DNA from: Luidia sarsii
Lineage: Eukaryota; Echinodermata; Asteroidea; Paxillosida; Luidiidae
NCBI GenBank assembly: GCA_949987565.1
Contig: OX465118.1
Location: 7,377,564-7,441,563 of the forward strand
Reading direction: 5' to 3'
Length of the DNA stretch: 64,000 nt
Position numbers and translations under genes: made by a program. This document shows, one piece after another, positions 1 to 13,400 of this stretch; the stretch's first letter is position 1, and each line of letters opens with the position of its first letter. The notes below the pieces were generated by a model that was given only the letters and a program-made list of their open reading frames with translations, was not told the origin of the DNA and made no database searches.

Positions 1-963
1 GTCAAGGGATTATCAACCCTCGAAGATGGGCCTTCTGCGTGTAGTCCAATGGAGTGTCGGCTGTGCGACACGACTCCGAGAACTGTGTATGCTGCTACCT
101 TTTGACCGCAAACATTCATGCACTGCAGCGGACAAAGGGCTAGACGGCCTCAACAGAGCGTGCAATTTGTGGTAAAGGCAGTGGGTGCATTCCATAGTCT
201 GTCCGGTGACCGCATTGGTTGCGGGGCAGGCTTGCACACTGTCTCTCGTAGTAGCGCGCAGACCCTCAATCGTTCACTATGAAGCCCCACAGAAGCGCCA
301 TTGTTACCGCTAATCTGGCAATTCATGCAGCAACTGACGTCAAAAAAGGTGTTTGTCATGATACATATTGCTGAAAAGAGTCTTTGTCTACAGTTTGGAC
401 AATAGCAGCGTCCAAATTTTGAAACTCCCCGAATGGCTATAGACGTCATCCGTACGCAAGGGGTTAACTTTGATTCATGGACCTGATGAAAAACATTGCT
501 ACAGATGAAAAGCGGCCCACATCATTATGCTTGAAGCGAGTTGCCATAAAAAGAATGAAAAAGGTGGAACAAAAGTAACAGCATTCAAACGAACAAGATT
601 CAGTTGGTGGTCATGGAGTTGGTAACCCTATCACTATGCCCTACCTTCCAAGTCATATTAGCACTGGACTTTGGATTATCGACGTGGGTAGATAACCGGA
701 GTAAGGTGTAAAACTTAACAGACTGTCTAAATGCAAAGCATGAGGGCGCTATCACGTTGTCATCATCATTGAAAAGTCTTCTCCAAGTTGGATGATTTGA
801 TATTGGTTCAATGACGGTTTGCCCTACTGGACATGATAAGCACTTGCCCTATGCCTGAAGAAAACAATTCTGGCAGCTCAGGCGGGATTTGAGCGTGCGA
901 CTCTGACATCATGTTATATCTATTTAGTATTGGTTATCGTCACGGTCCTTTTTCCCACTCTAG
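1..963. other. Non-coding flank, probably an intron of the coiled-coil gene
   Basis: No exon with convincing splice sites and codon structure was found here. The open frames present are short and on the minus strand, with no family resemblance. Because the first visible exon begins with a split codon, at least one more exon lies upstream, probably outside the window, so this stretch is best read as intron. Confidence 0.5.
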
Positions 964-1061
964 CCATCAACCGCAAGAAGCAAGCTGAGGCCAGAAAGAT
1001 CCTGAAGAACAAGCAGAAGGAGTTTCTGATCACAACGGAGCACATCCACAAGAAAGAAAAC
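964..1061 (+). CDS. Coiled-coil gene, first visible exon
   Basis: The acceptor is a pyrimidine tract ending ACTCTAG and the donor is AAC|GTACGT. The exon begins with the last two bases of a split codon and ends in phase 0. It encodes a basic helix starting INRKKQAEARKILKNK. Confidence 0.8.
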
Positions 1062-4000
1062 GTACGTGCTACTGCAAAAAACAGCCCATAGAGCTTCCAT
1101 CAACTTGAAGAACCATATCACGCAAGAATCAAATAAGTTTTAGTTTGCAAATCTCAAAATTTAGTGGGCCTGACGTTTCGATCCTAGCAGGACCTTTCTC
1201 AAAGGCAGAGTGACAAGGACAAAACAGATACATGTACACAAAGGAAGGGGGAAGAGAGTGAATAGGACACAGATGAGAAAAAAAGGACAAAGAGTAAAGC
1301 TGGTAGGGTGAGATCAAAGGGGCAAGGAGTAGGGCAGGGATTAGTGAGAAGAGGGGGAAATATCAAAGAGAGAAGTGTGGAGGAGTGAACACAAAAGAAG
1401 GATTATCAGAAAGCATGCATGGGTTAGTAATTACCCTCCTGGATTTTGAGACCTTGTGGTTGAATAGTCCGAAGACGCTTCATCCACATTTTCTCACGGC
1501 TAAGACGGACAGCATTACTACGGTGACCAAGGGATTCTATGCCTAGTACACTCATATCTGATATCGAATGATCAGGGAGATTAAAGTGATATCCAACAAA
1601 GTTCAGTTTGCTGTACAGGACAGGTAGATATAGTGTCAACAGAAATGTACAGATACCAGTGAGAGTATTACACTGTATTTTGTTCACATATATTCTGGAC
1701 AGTTGGCTCACATGCACAGTGTACGGATAGGACTGCATGTACAGCCATGATTGCCCCAGTAGCTGATGGATCATGTGTTGCTGTGCTGGATGGGACCTGA
1801 CAGATCGGTCTATTATTTGGTCGCTTTTTTTCCCCCCGTGCACAGGTGACTAAGGACCGGATCGAGAAGTCCATCAACAAAAACCAGCAGATCAAGGACG
1901 AGGATCGCAAGTCCTACCTCTCCATGTGAGTCAAAGTTGCCTCTGCCTCACAGAGTGTTTTTATTAGGCCTTCTCTTATGATTGGACAGTTCAAGCACAG
2001 CAATGTATATGATACGGGGATTCTCAAGCCAAGTTAAAGCAAACCTGATAGCCATAATCGGATTTGCATTGAACTATTTGTCCTTTATTTCTCCAAAGGA
2101 AATGACTGGCTCTTTGCCAATCAGAGCAGCCAAAAGTTCTTTAACTTTTTTCCTGCAACCCCAAAACAATATATTCTAATCACTGGTATTTCAACTGTTT
2201 CCCTTCCCCTTCTCCCTTCCCCCTTCCCCCTTCCCCTACTCCATTCCCCTTCCACCTTCCCCCTTTCCCCAACCCATTCCCTTTCCCCCTTCCCTTTCCC
2301 CCTTCCCTTCCCCCTTCCCTTTCCCCCTTCCCTTCCCCCTTCCCTTTCCCCCTTCCCTTTCCCCCTTCCCTTCCCCCTTCCCTTTCCCCCTTCCCTTTCC
2401 CCCTTCCCTTTCCCCCTTCCCTTTCCCCCTTCCCTTTCCCCCTTTCCCATTCCCCCTTCCCTTTCCCCCTTCCCTTTCCCCTTTCCCCCTTCCCCCACCC
2501 CATCCCCCTTTCCCATTCCCCCTTCCCATTTTCCCCTTCCCTCTTCTCCCTTCCCCCTTCCCCCTTCCCCCTTCCCCTTCCCTCTTCTCCCTTCCCCCTT
2601 CCCCCTCTCCCTTCCCCCTTCCCCTCCCCCCCCAGTGGTGACCTAGAGCGCAAGTACCGGTCTAAGATGACGGAGATAGACCTCCGGCGGGCAGAGGTGC
2701 AGAAGCTGAGCGAGGAGTTCAGCGACCGGATGAAGGGCAAGGAGGAGGAGACCTTCAAGCTGAACAAGGAGCTGGCGGACATTGCCCTGACCATCAACAT
2801 GGAGGCGCAGAAGCAGCGCAAGATGGCCACCGACACCTCAAAGTGAGTTCCTCACTGGCTTAGGGGATGCAACGATAAGGCTAAAGATTGTGCATCCTAT
2901 TACATGACATCTCAAAGTGAGTTCCTCACTGGCTTAGGGGATGCAACGATAAGGCCAAAGATTGTGCTAACTATTACATGGCATCTCAAAGTGAGTTCCT
3001 CACTGGCTGATGGGATGCAATGATAAGGCCAAAGATTGTGCTACCTATTACATGGCATCTCAAAGTGAGTTCCTCACTGGCTTAGGGGATCCAACGATAA
3101 GGCCAAAGATTGTGCTAACTATTACATGGCATCTCAAAGTGAGTTCCTCACTGGCTGATGGGATGCAATGATAAGGCTAAAGATTGTGCTACCTATTACA
3201 TGGCATCTCAAAGTGAGTTCCTCACTGGCTTAGGGGATGCAACGATAAGGCCAAAGATTGTGCTACCTATTACATGGCATCTCAAAGTGAGTTCCTCACT
3301 GGCTTAGGGGATGCAACGATAAGGCCAAAGATTGTGCTACCTTTTACATGGCATGTCAAAGTGAGTTCCACACTGGCTTAGGGGATGCAACGATAAGGCC
3401 AAAGATTGTGCTTCCTCTTACAACGCATCTCAAAGTGAGTTCCACACTGGCTTAGGGGATGCAACGATAAGGCCAAAGATTGTGCTACCTATTACATGGC
3501 ATCTCAAAGTGAGTTCCTCACTGGCTGATGGGATGCAATGATAAGGCCAAAGATTGTGCTTCCTATTACATGGCATCTCAAAGTGAGTTCCTCACTGGCT
3601 TAGGGGATGCAACGATAAGGCCAAAGATTGTGCTACCTATTACATGGCATCTCAAAGTGAGTTCCTCACTGGCTTAGGGGATGCAATGATAAGGCCAAAG
3701 ATTGTGCTTCCTATTACATGGCATCTCAAAGTGAGTTCCTTACTGGCTTAGGGGATGCAACGATAAGGCCAAAGATTGTGCTTCCTATTACATGGCATCT
3801 CAAAGTGAGTTCCTCACTGGCTTAGGGGATGCAACGATAAGGCCAAAGATTGTGCTTCCTATTACATGGCATCTCAAAGTGAGTTCCTCACTGGCTGATG
3901 GGATGCAACGATAAGGCCAAAGATTGTCCTTCCTATTACATGGCATCTCAAAGTGAGTTCCTCACTGGCTTAGGGGATGCAACGATAAGGCCAAAGATTG

Positions 4001-7000
4001 TGCTACCTATTACATGGCATCTCAAAGTGAGTTCCTCACTGGCTTAGGGGATGCAACGATAAGGCCAAAGATTGTGCTACCTATTACATGGCATCTCAAA
4101 GTGAGTTCCTCACTGGCTGATGGGATGCAACGATAAGGCCAAAGATTGTGCTAACTATTACATGGCATCTCAAAGTGAGTTCCTCACTGGCTTAGGGGAT
4201 GCAATGATAAGGCCAAAGATTGTGTTTCCTATTACATGGCATCTCAAAGTGAGTTCCTCACTGGCTGATGGGATGCAACGATAAGGCCAAAGATTGTGCT
4301 AACTATTACATGGCATCTCAAAGTGAGTTCCTCACTGGCTGATGGGATGCAATGATAAGGCCAAAGATTGTGTTTCCTATTACATGGCATCTCAAAGTGA
4401 GTTCCTCACTGGCTGATGGGATGCAACGATAAGGCCAAAGATTGTGCTTCCTATTACATGGCATCTCAAAGTGAGTTCCTCACTGGCTTAGGGGATGCAA
4501 CGATAAGGCCAAAGATTGTGCTACCTATTACATGGCATCTCAAAGTGAGTTCCTCACTGGCTTAGGGGATGCAATGATAAGGCCAAAGATTGTGCTTCCT
4601 ATTACATGGCATCTCAAAGTGAGTTCCTTACTGGCTTAGGGGATGCAACGATAAGGCCAAAGATTGTGCTTCCTATTACATGGCATCTCAAAGTGAGTTC
4701 CTCACTGGCTTAGGGGATGCAACGATAAGGCCAAAGATTGTGCTTCCTATTACATGGCATCTCAAAGTGAGTTCCTCACTGGCTGATGGGATGCAACGAT
4801 AAGGCCAAAGATTGTCCTTCCTATTACATGGCATCTCAAAGTGAGTTCCTCACTGGCTGATGGGATGCAACGATAAGGCCAAAGATTGTGCTACCTATTA
4901 CATGGCATCTCAAAGTGAGTTCCTCACTGGCTTAGGGGATGCAACGATAAGGCCAAAGATTGTGCTACCTATTACATGGCATCTCAAAGTGAGTTCCTCA
5001 CTGGCTGATGGGATGCAACGATAAGGCCAAAGATTGTGCTAACTATTACATGGCATCTCAAAGTGAGTTCCTCACTGGCTTAGGGGATGCAATGATAAGG
5101 CCAAAGATTGTGTTTCCTATTACATGGCATCTCAAAGTGAGTTCCTCACTGGCTGATGGGATGCAACGATAAGGCCAAAGATTGTGCTAACTATTACATG
5201 GCATCTCAAAGTGAGTTCCTCACTGGCTTAGGGGATGCAACGATAAGGCCAAAGATTGTGCTACCTATTACATGACATCTCAAAGTGAGTTCCTCACTGG
5301 CTTAGGGGATGCAATGATAAGGCCAAAGATTGTGCTACCTATTACATGGCATCTCAAAGTGAGTTCCTCACTGGCTGATGGGATGCAATGATAAGGCTAA
5401 AGATTGTTCTTTCTATAACATGGCATCTCAAAGTGAGTTCCTCACTGGCTTAGGGGATGCAACGATAAGGCCAAAGATTGTGCTACCTATAACATGGCAT
5501 CTCAAAGTGAGTTCCTCACTGGCTTAGGGGATGCAACGATAAGGCCAAAGATTGTGCTACCTATTACATGGCATCTCAAAGTGAGTTCCTCACTGGCTTA
5601 GGGGATGCAACGATAAGGCCAAAGATTGTGCTTTCTATTACATGGCATCTCAAAGTGAGTTCCTCACTGGCTTAGGGGATGCAACGATAAGGCCAAAGAT
5701 TGTGCTACCTATTACATGACATCTCAAAGTGAGTTCCTCACTGGCTTAGGGGATGCAACGATAAGGCCAAAGATTGTGCTACCTATTACATGACATCTCA
5801 AAGTGAGTTCCTCACTGGCTTAGGGGATGCAACGATAAGGCCAAAGATTGTGCTACCTATTACATGGCATCTCAAAGTGAGTTCCTCACTGGCTTAGGGG
5901 ATGCAACGATAAGGCCAAAGATTGTGCTACCTATTACATGGCATGTCAAAGTGAGTTCCTCACTGGCTGATGGGATGCAACGATAAGGCCAAAGATTGTG
6001 CTACCTATTACATGACATCTCAAAGTGAGTTCCTCACTGGCTTAGGGGATGCAATGATAAGGCCAAAGATTGTGCTACCTATTACATGGCATCTCAAAGT
6101 GAGTTCCTCACTGGCTGATGGGATGCAATGATAAGGCTAAAGATTGTTCTTTCTATAACATGGCATCTCAAAGTGAGTTCCTTACTGGCTTAGGGGTTGC
6201 AACGATAAGGCCAAAGATTGTGCTACCTACATTGTGTATTACATGGCATCTCAAAGTGAGTTCCTCACTGGCTTAGGGGATGCAATGATATTAAGACCAA
6301 AGAAAAAAGATTGGTGTGCTCACTATCACACAGCATCTGAAAAAAGGATAGGTAGGTAGGACACTTTGGGGTTTGGACTTTTTTATGCTGAGTCATGTAC
6401 CGGTACTGGCCAAGTGTTGTATATACTCAAGCCAAAATCACCATGATCTACATGTACCGTATGCAGGGCTGGGTGATTTAAATCACTCTCCAAAGACAAC
6501 TTTAAGGTTGCGCTGTCAATATAGGGTTGCGCTGATGCGCTGTCAAAATAGAGTCGGTCGGGAATCACACTTTCCCCAAAAAAACTTTAAGGTCGCACCT
6601 TCAAAATTGGGTCAAATAAGACTTATGGCTTTGCATGGTGGGTGAAACAATATAGGATGGTTTGCGAAGACACCATGCATAAGGTCTCTTAAAGAAGAGG
6701 TATGGTTCTGAAGAGAACCTGAGTGGTAACTCGACGTTCTGGCCAGTATGCTCTGGCTGTCATCAGGGTCGGCCGGGAAACCAGAATAATGGATATATGA
6801 TAGTGCAGTGCCATGAAGAGAGTGAAATATGAGCAGAATGGTCAAGTAGGTATTCAGTGGGACTAATTCTCATGTTGCCGATTTGTTCTTGAATCTTTCT
6901 TCTCATCCATAGGGACAGCAAGACCGATGCCAAGGACAAGATCAAAACTGATAACGAGTTGGAAGGACAGTTTGATACTAGACTGAGGTAAGGTAGAAGC

Positions 7001-7383
7001 TTAAAGATAAAAGTCCCTAATACTTCTAAAAACATGTACATTGGTATTCACCATGATAAGTAGCAGCAAGTACACTATGCTGGCCACTGTATACGTTCAG
7101 GCAACCAACCAGTTTCCTGGTCAATATTCTGGATGGTGATGATGTCAGATGTTGATGTTGATGATGATTGTGATGGTGATGATGATGGTGATGATGTCAG
7201 ATGTTGATGTCAGATGTTGATTGTGATGGTGATGATGGTGATAGTGATAGTGATGATGATGGTGATGATGTCAGATGATAGTGATGGTGATGATGATGGT
7301 GATGGCGATTGCAATTGCGATGGTGATGGTGATGGTGATGGCGATGGTGATGGCGATTGTGATGGTGATGATGATGGTGATGG

Positions 7384-7424
<41 letters not shown>

Positions 7425-10400
7425 GTGGTGATGATGGTGATAATGGTGATGGTGGTGATGATGGTGATGGTGGTGATGATGGTGATGGGGATGATGATGA
7501 TGGTGATGATGGTGGTGATGATGATGATGATGGTGATGATGGTGGTGGTGGTGATGATGATGATGGTGGTGATGATGGTGATGGTGATGGGGATGATGAT
7601 GATGATGGTGATGGGGATGATGATGATGATGATGATGGTGATGATGGTGGTGGTGGTGATGATGGTGATGGTGGTGATGATGGTGATGGGGATGATGATG
7701 ATGATGATGATGGTGGTGATGATGATGATGATGGTGATGATGGTGGTGGTGGTGATGATGATGATGGTGGTGATGATGATGATGGTGGTGATGATGGTGG
7801 CGCTGAGGAGGATGAGTATGAGCTACAGATATAGAAGTAAGATACTCATCAATTCTGTTTTTGTTCTTCCATTCATTATCAGGAAGAATCTGGGCAAGGC
7901 AGGTCAGTTTGAGAACAGCAAGAGACGCCTGAGCCTGGAACTCACCCAGTCCAATGTCAACATGCTGGAAAAAAATCGAGATGGTAAGGCCCCAATATTT
8001 TACAGTCATTTTCAAAAACTAAAGCTTGTGTTTAGGCTCAGACTCGGTTGCTGGTTTGCCCAATAACCTGCAAGTAAAAAAAAACACAAAAAATACAGGC
8101 GGCTTTGGTGGAATTTAAACTAGCAACTCTTGCTCTCTTGTTTTGACTACTTGACTATCTCTAGCAGGGGCTAATGTCATGGAATCTGTTACCGTGAGCA
8201 AAGCATCTTCATTTACCATGGCAGATATTCTTTGCTTATGGTTTGCGTATTTCAAGGGCAGAAAGTGTTGCTAACAGATTCCATGCAGTAGATATACGCT
8301 AAACGCTGGCTGGTAACGGATTCTATTAAATAGATATATGCTAAACGCTACCCGTAAGCACAGAATTATGCCATAACGGATTCCGTGAAATAGATATATG
8401 CTAAACGCTGCCCGTAAGCACAGAATTATATCATAGCGAATTCCGTGAAATAGATATAATTATGCTAAATGCTGCCCGTAAGCACAGAAATATACCGTAA
8501 CGGATTCCATTAAATAGATATATGCTAAACGCTGCCCGTAAGCACAGAATTATACCGTAACGGATTCCATTAAATAGATTATATGCAAAACGCTGCCCGT
8601 AAGCACAGAATTATGCCATAACGGATTCTATGAAATATATACGCTAAACGCTGCCATCAAGCACAGACTTATGCCATAACGGATTCTGTGAAATAGATAT
8701 ATGCTAAACGCTGCCCGTAAGCACAGAATTATATCATAACGGATTCCGGGAAATAGATATAATTATGCTAAATGCTGCCCGTAAGCGCAGAATTATACCG
8801 TAACAGATTTCCTGAAATAGATATAAATGCTAAACGCTGCCCGTAAGCACAGAATTATGCAATAACGGATTCCATGAAATAGATACGTATATGCTAAACG
8901 CTGCCCGTAAGCACAGAATTATGCCGTAACGGATTCCATGAAATATGCTAAACACTGCCTGTGAGCACAGAATTATGCCGTAATGGATTCCATGAAATTA
9001 GACGTTGGTCAAGGTTATGTGGTGGATTTGAATTTGTATAGCATGGGGTTGCACAGTCAATCATAGGTACATTATAATTCTGCATTGGAGAGAATGTGAT
9101 CCAATTGACCAGACATTTAGTGAGCATTTTAGTCTCTGTTGTGTCTACGTGTTGTCAGTGCTGCATATTGCTGCCAATGCTGTGCAGTGTATACTGATTC
9201 TGCCTGTTGCTGGTTCGCGCTTTTTTTTTTTTGTCAGGCGGCCGTCAACTGCTTGACACACGGAATCGGCTGCAGGAGAACAACATGATGCAGAGGAAGC
9301 TGCAGGATGCAGCCCTGATGTCCAAGCTGGACCATACCAACAAGAAGATCGAGCAAAAACTGCAGGTGGGGTCTCCGTCTCAGTCTTGGATGTGGTCTCG
9401 GTCTTGGTCCGGGTTTCGGTCTCAGTCAGTCTTGGTCTTGGTCTCAGTCGGTCTCAGTCTTGGTCTCGGTCTCTTTTTTGGTCTCAGTCTTGGCCTCGGT
9501 CTCTTTCTTGGTCTCGCTCTCAGTCTTGGTCTCGGTCTCTTTCTTGTCTCAGTCTTGGTCTTGGTCTCTTTCTTGGTCTCTTTCTTGGTCTTGGTCTTGG
9601 TCTCTTTTTTGGTCTCTTTCTTGGTCTTGGTCTCGGTCTCTTTCTTGGTCTCAGTCTTGGTCTTGGTCTCTTTCTTGGTCTCTTCCTTGGTGTCAGTCTT
9701 GGTCTCCGTCTTGGTTTTGGTCTTAGTCTTGGTATCTTTCTTGGTCTCTTTCTTGGTCTCAGTCTTGGTCTCCATCTTGGTCTTGGTATCTTTCTTGGTC
9801 TCTTTCTTGATCTCTTTCTTGGTCTCTTTCTTGGTCTCTTTCTTGGTCTCAGTCTTGGATGTGGTCTCGGTCTTGGTCCGGGTTTCGGTCTCAGTCAGTC
9901 TTGGTCTTGGTCTCAGTCGGTCTCAGTCTTGGTCTCGGTCTCCTTTTTGGTCTCAGTCTTGGCCTCGGTCTCTTTCTTGGTCTCGCTCTCAGTCTTGGTC
10001 TCGGTCTCTTTCTTGTCTCAGTCTTGGTCTTGGTCTCTTTCTTGGTCTCTTTCTTGGTCTCAGTCTCGGTCTTGGTCTCGGTCTTGGTCTCTTTCTTGGC
10101 CTCAGTCTTGGTCTCCATCTTGGTCTTGGTATCTTTCTTGGTCTCTTTCTTGATCTCTTTCTTGGTCTCTTTCTTGGTCTCTTTCTTGGTCTCTTTCTTG
10201 GTCTTGGTCTTGGTCTTGGTCTCGATCTTGGTCTCGGCCTTGGTTTTGGTCTCAGTTTTGGTCTCGGTCTTGGTCTCAGTCTTGGTCGTGGTCCCGGCCT
10301 TGTTCTAGGTCCCAGTCTCGACCCAACAGGTCTTGATGACTAGAGTGCCATGACTTTCAATGCCCTCCAGCGGCATCAGTGATGCATTCCATTGTTTTGT

Positions 10401-13400
10401 TTTTTTGTTGTCGGCGACACCGTAGAGCCATGATGCCAGGAAGCAGCGTCGTCTGCAGCACATCACAGCCCTGAAGAAGAAGGAGCACGAGAAGGAACTC
10501 AAGGACTGGGAGGAGAGGTACGACAAGAAGCATTTTGACTCCACGCGGAGGGGCTATGAGGACACACTGAAACATGCAATGGTAAGATAATCCATAGACA
10601 GACAGACAGGCAGAAAGAACAAACAAAAGATATCAAATCTTAAAGATCAAGGCATCTTCCTCCTGCTCATTTTCCTTCCTCATTTTTTGTGCTCCCTCCC
10701 CTTCTCCTTCATGTCCCCCTTCTTTCCTCTCCTCACCCTCCTACTCCTTCAATCTCCTACGCCATTTTTCCAACTCCTTTCATCCCCTCCTCCTTCACCT
10801 CTTCCTTCTCTTCCAACCTCCTCTCCCTCCCCTCCTCCTTCACCTCTCTCATCTCGTCTACCTCCTCTCTTCCCCTCATTAATCTCTCCCATCTTGTCCA
10901 CCTCCTCTTTTACCTCTGCCTTCTCTTCCACATCCTTCCCCTCCTTCACCTCTTCCTCCTAAACCACCTCCTCTCCTTCCCCTCCTACTTCACCTCTGCC
11001 CGTTCTTCCACCTCCTCTCCTACACCTCCTTATCCTCTCCCATCTCGTCAACCTCCTCCGATCCTTCACCTCTGCCTTCTCTTCCATGTCCTTCCCCCTC
11101 CTCCTTCACCTCTCCCTCCTGATCCACCTCTCCTGCTCCCTCCTCCTTCGTCCTCCTTGCAGAAAACTGTGGCCAAGCAAGAGGAGATAGAGCACGAGCT
11201 GTCCAACCGTGTGCGCACCAGCGAGTACTCACGCAAGCAGAAGGAGCAGCAGTGCAAGCGACTGCAGCAGCAGCTGGCCGAGATGCGTCGCCGCAACGAC
11301 CAGCGCATCAAGCAGGAGATGATGGAGTGCTACCGCAGGGAGAAGGAGGTGGAGCAGAAGCTGCTGCGGGAGCAGTCGGAGCTCTACAAGGTGGGTGGCT
11401 GGGTTTGATTGGGGTTATTATGGGGGTTGGTTATTGGGTGGCTTGGGGCGGTGGGTTGATGGGCGATAAGGGCTGCCATTGGGTGGTTGAGTGCAAGGAG
11501 AAGGAGGTGGAGCAGAAGCTGCTGCGGGAGCAGTCAGAGCTCTACAAGGTGGGTGGCTGGGTTTCATTGGGGTTATAATGGGGGTTGGTAATTGGGTGGC
11601 TTGGGGCGGTGGCTTGATGGGCGATAGGGGTTGCCCATTGGGTGGTTGAGCCATTGGGTGCTGGGGGAGTCAGCTGGTGGTTGAGGGAGGTTCACTATTG
11701 GGCGGCTGGGACGGTGGATTGATGGGTGATGTGGGTTGGCCATTGGGTGGCAGGTGATGGGTAAATGGGCAATGGGGGTCAGCAAGTGGATGGCGGGTGA
11801 TGGGTTAATGGGCGATGGGGGTCAGCCAGTGGGTAGTGTGTGACAGGTCAGTGGGCGATGTAGGTCAGCCAGTGGGTGGCAGGGATGGGTTAATGGGCGA
11901 TGGGGGTCAATAAGTGGGTGGCGGGTGATGGATTAATGGGCGATGGGGATCAGCAAGTGGTTGAAGGGTTAATGGGCGATGGGGGTCAGCAAGTGAGTGG
12001 CAGGTGATGGATTAATGGGCGATGGGGGTCAGCAAGTGAGTGGCAGGTGATGGATTAATGGGCGATGGGGATCAGCAAGTGGTTGAAGGGTTAATGGGCG
12101 ATGGGGGTCAGCAAGTGAGTGGCAGGTGATGGATTAATGGGCGATGGGGGTCAGCAAGTGAGTGGCAGGTGATGGATTAATGGGCGATGGGGGTCAGCAA
12201 GTGGTTGATTGGGTTAATGGGCAATGGGGGTCAGCCAGTGGGTGATGTGGTATGGGTTGATGGGCGATGGGGGTCAGCCAGTGGGTGGTGTGTGATGGGT
12301 TGATGGGCAATGGGGGTCAGCCAGTGGGTGGTGGGTGATGGGTTGCTGGGTGATGAGTACAATGAACACTCCCTGCCATAGTTTGTACAACTGGTTACCT
12401 TGTCAGCCATCTGTTCCCTTGGTTGAATCATACTTGAGCTCTGATGAGTAGAAGTCCTTTGGATTCAGCCCAATCAGACAAGGTTTCCTACTCACTTATC
12501 CCATAACAGAGTCACGTGAACCGTGAGGAGGGCTACCTGAGCCTACAACAGCACAGAGTGATGATGAAGGAAGACAGGATCATCCTGGATGGAACATCAA
12601 AGGTAAGCTCCAAGTGTCTTCCTTGAATACCCACCTAGATGAGATCTTATTGAAATGCCACCATCTATGGGCTAGATAAGAGACCTAATAAAAATTGCGT
12701 GATTTTTTTTTTGAGTTCAAGTTTTTGTTGTCTGTGTCAGTTCTTTTTTTTTTTATTCAAATTGAAAAAAAATGGCAAGGAAAACTTTCACTGGACCGGG
12801 ATTTGAACCAGAGACCTCTGGTTTTGCATACAAGAGCTCTTACCATCTGAGCTATCCAGCCCTTAGATGGTGGCCTCCCAAATAGTTAAGACTAGTTCTT
12901 TACCATTGTTGCAATTCAGCCATGGTTATCGGTTGAATTGCTTCTGACTGCTGCACCACCCTGGCAAAGACTACCGGAAATTGACTATCAGGGACGCCAC
13001 CATTTAAAAGGGCTGGATAGCTCTGATGATAAGAGCACTGGTACACAAAGTTCGCGTCAAGTACAAGCTGCCCCGAAACATTGAGTTATCGGCTCTGTTC
13101 TGAGCCCTACTTCACCTGAAAAAAAAGGTTGACTTGCATGGTGTCAACTTCCTGTTAATACTGGCCTTATAGAAAACTTAAAGAAAAGTGCTGGAGTAGT
13201 TGGTGTAACATATACCCCAACCTTAACACTGTAGGCTATCAACTTGTTAGAATGGGAGTTTCATGCATCTGCATCAATATTAACCTTTCCTAAACTTTCA
13301 GAATAGTACTGGAGTAGTTGGTACAGTATAACTCTCACCCCTAACGCAAACCTTAACCACTTCGCGCCGGGACCTCCGAAATCGGAGCTCCGTTGGCTTG

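Noticed and set aside
13..449. Minus-strand frames at the window start
   Set aside because: They are short, overlapping each other in different frames, and lack splice or family support.
2121..2836. Long minus-strand frames rich in Gly, Lys, Glu and Arg
   Set aside because: They are translations of the C/T tract. Part overlaps the antisense of a real exon.
2840..6290. CRISPR array
   Set aside because: The repeats are contiguous 74-bp units with no unique spacers, in a spliced eukaryotic gene.
7197..8015. Poly-His, poly-Asp and poly-Met/Val proteins
   Set aside because: A trinucleotide tract keeps every frame open, and the real exon nearby is read with splice sites in a different context.
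9207..10343. 378-residue Leu/Gly/Ser/Val frame
   Set aside because: Only its first part overlaps the true exon (9,238-9,365). The remainder reads through the donor into the TCTTGG array.
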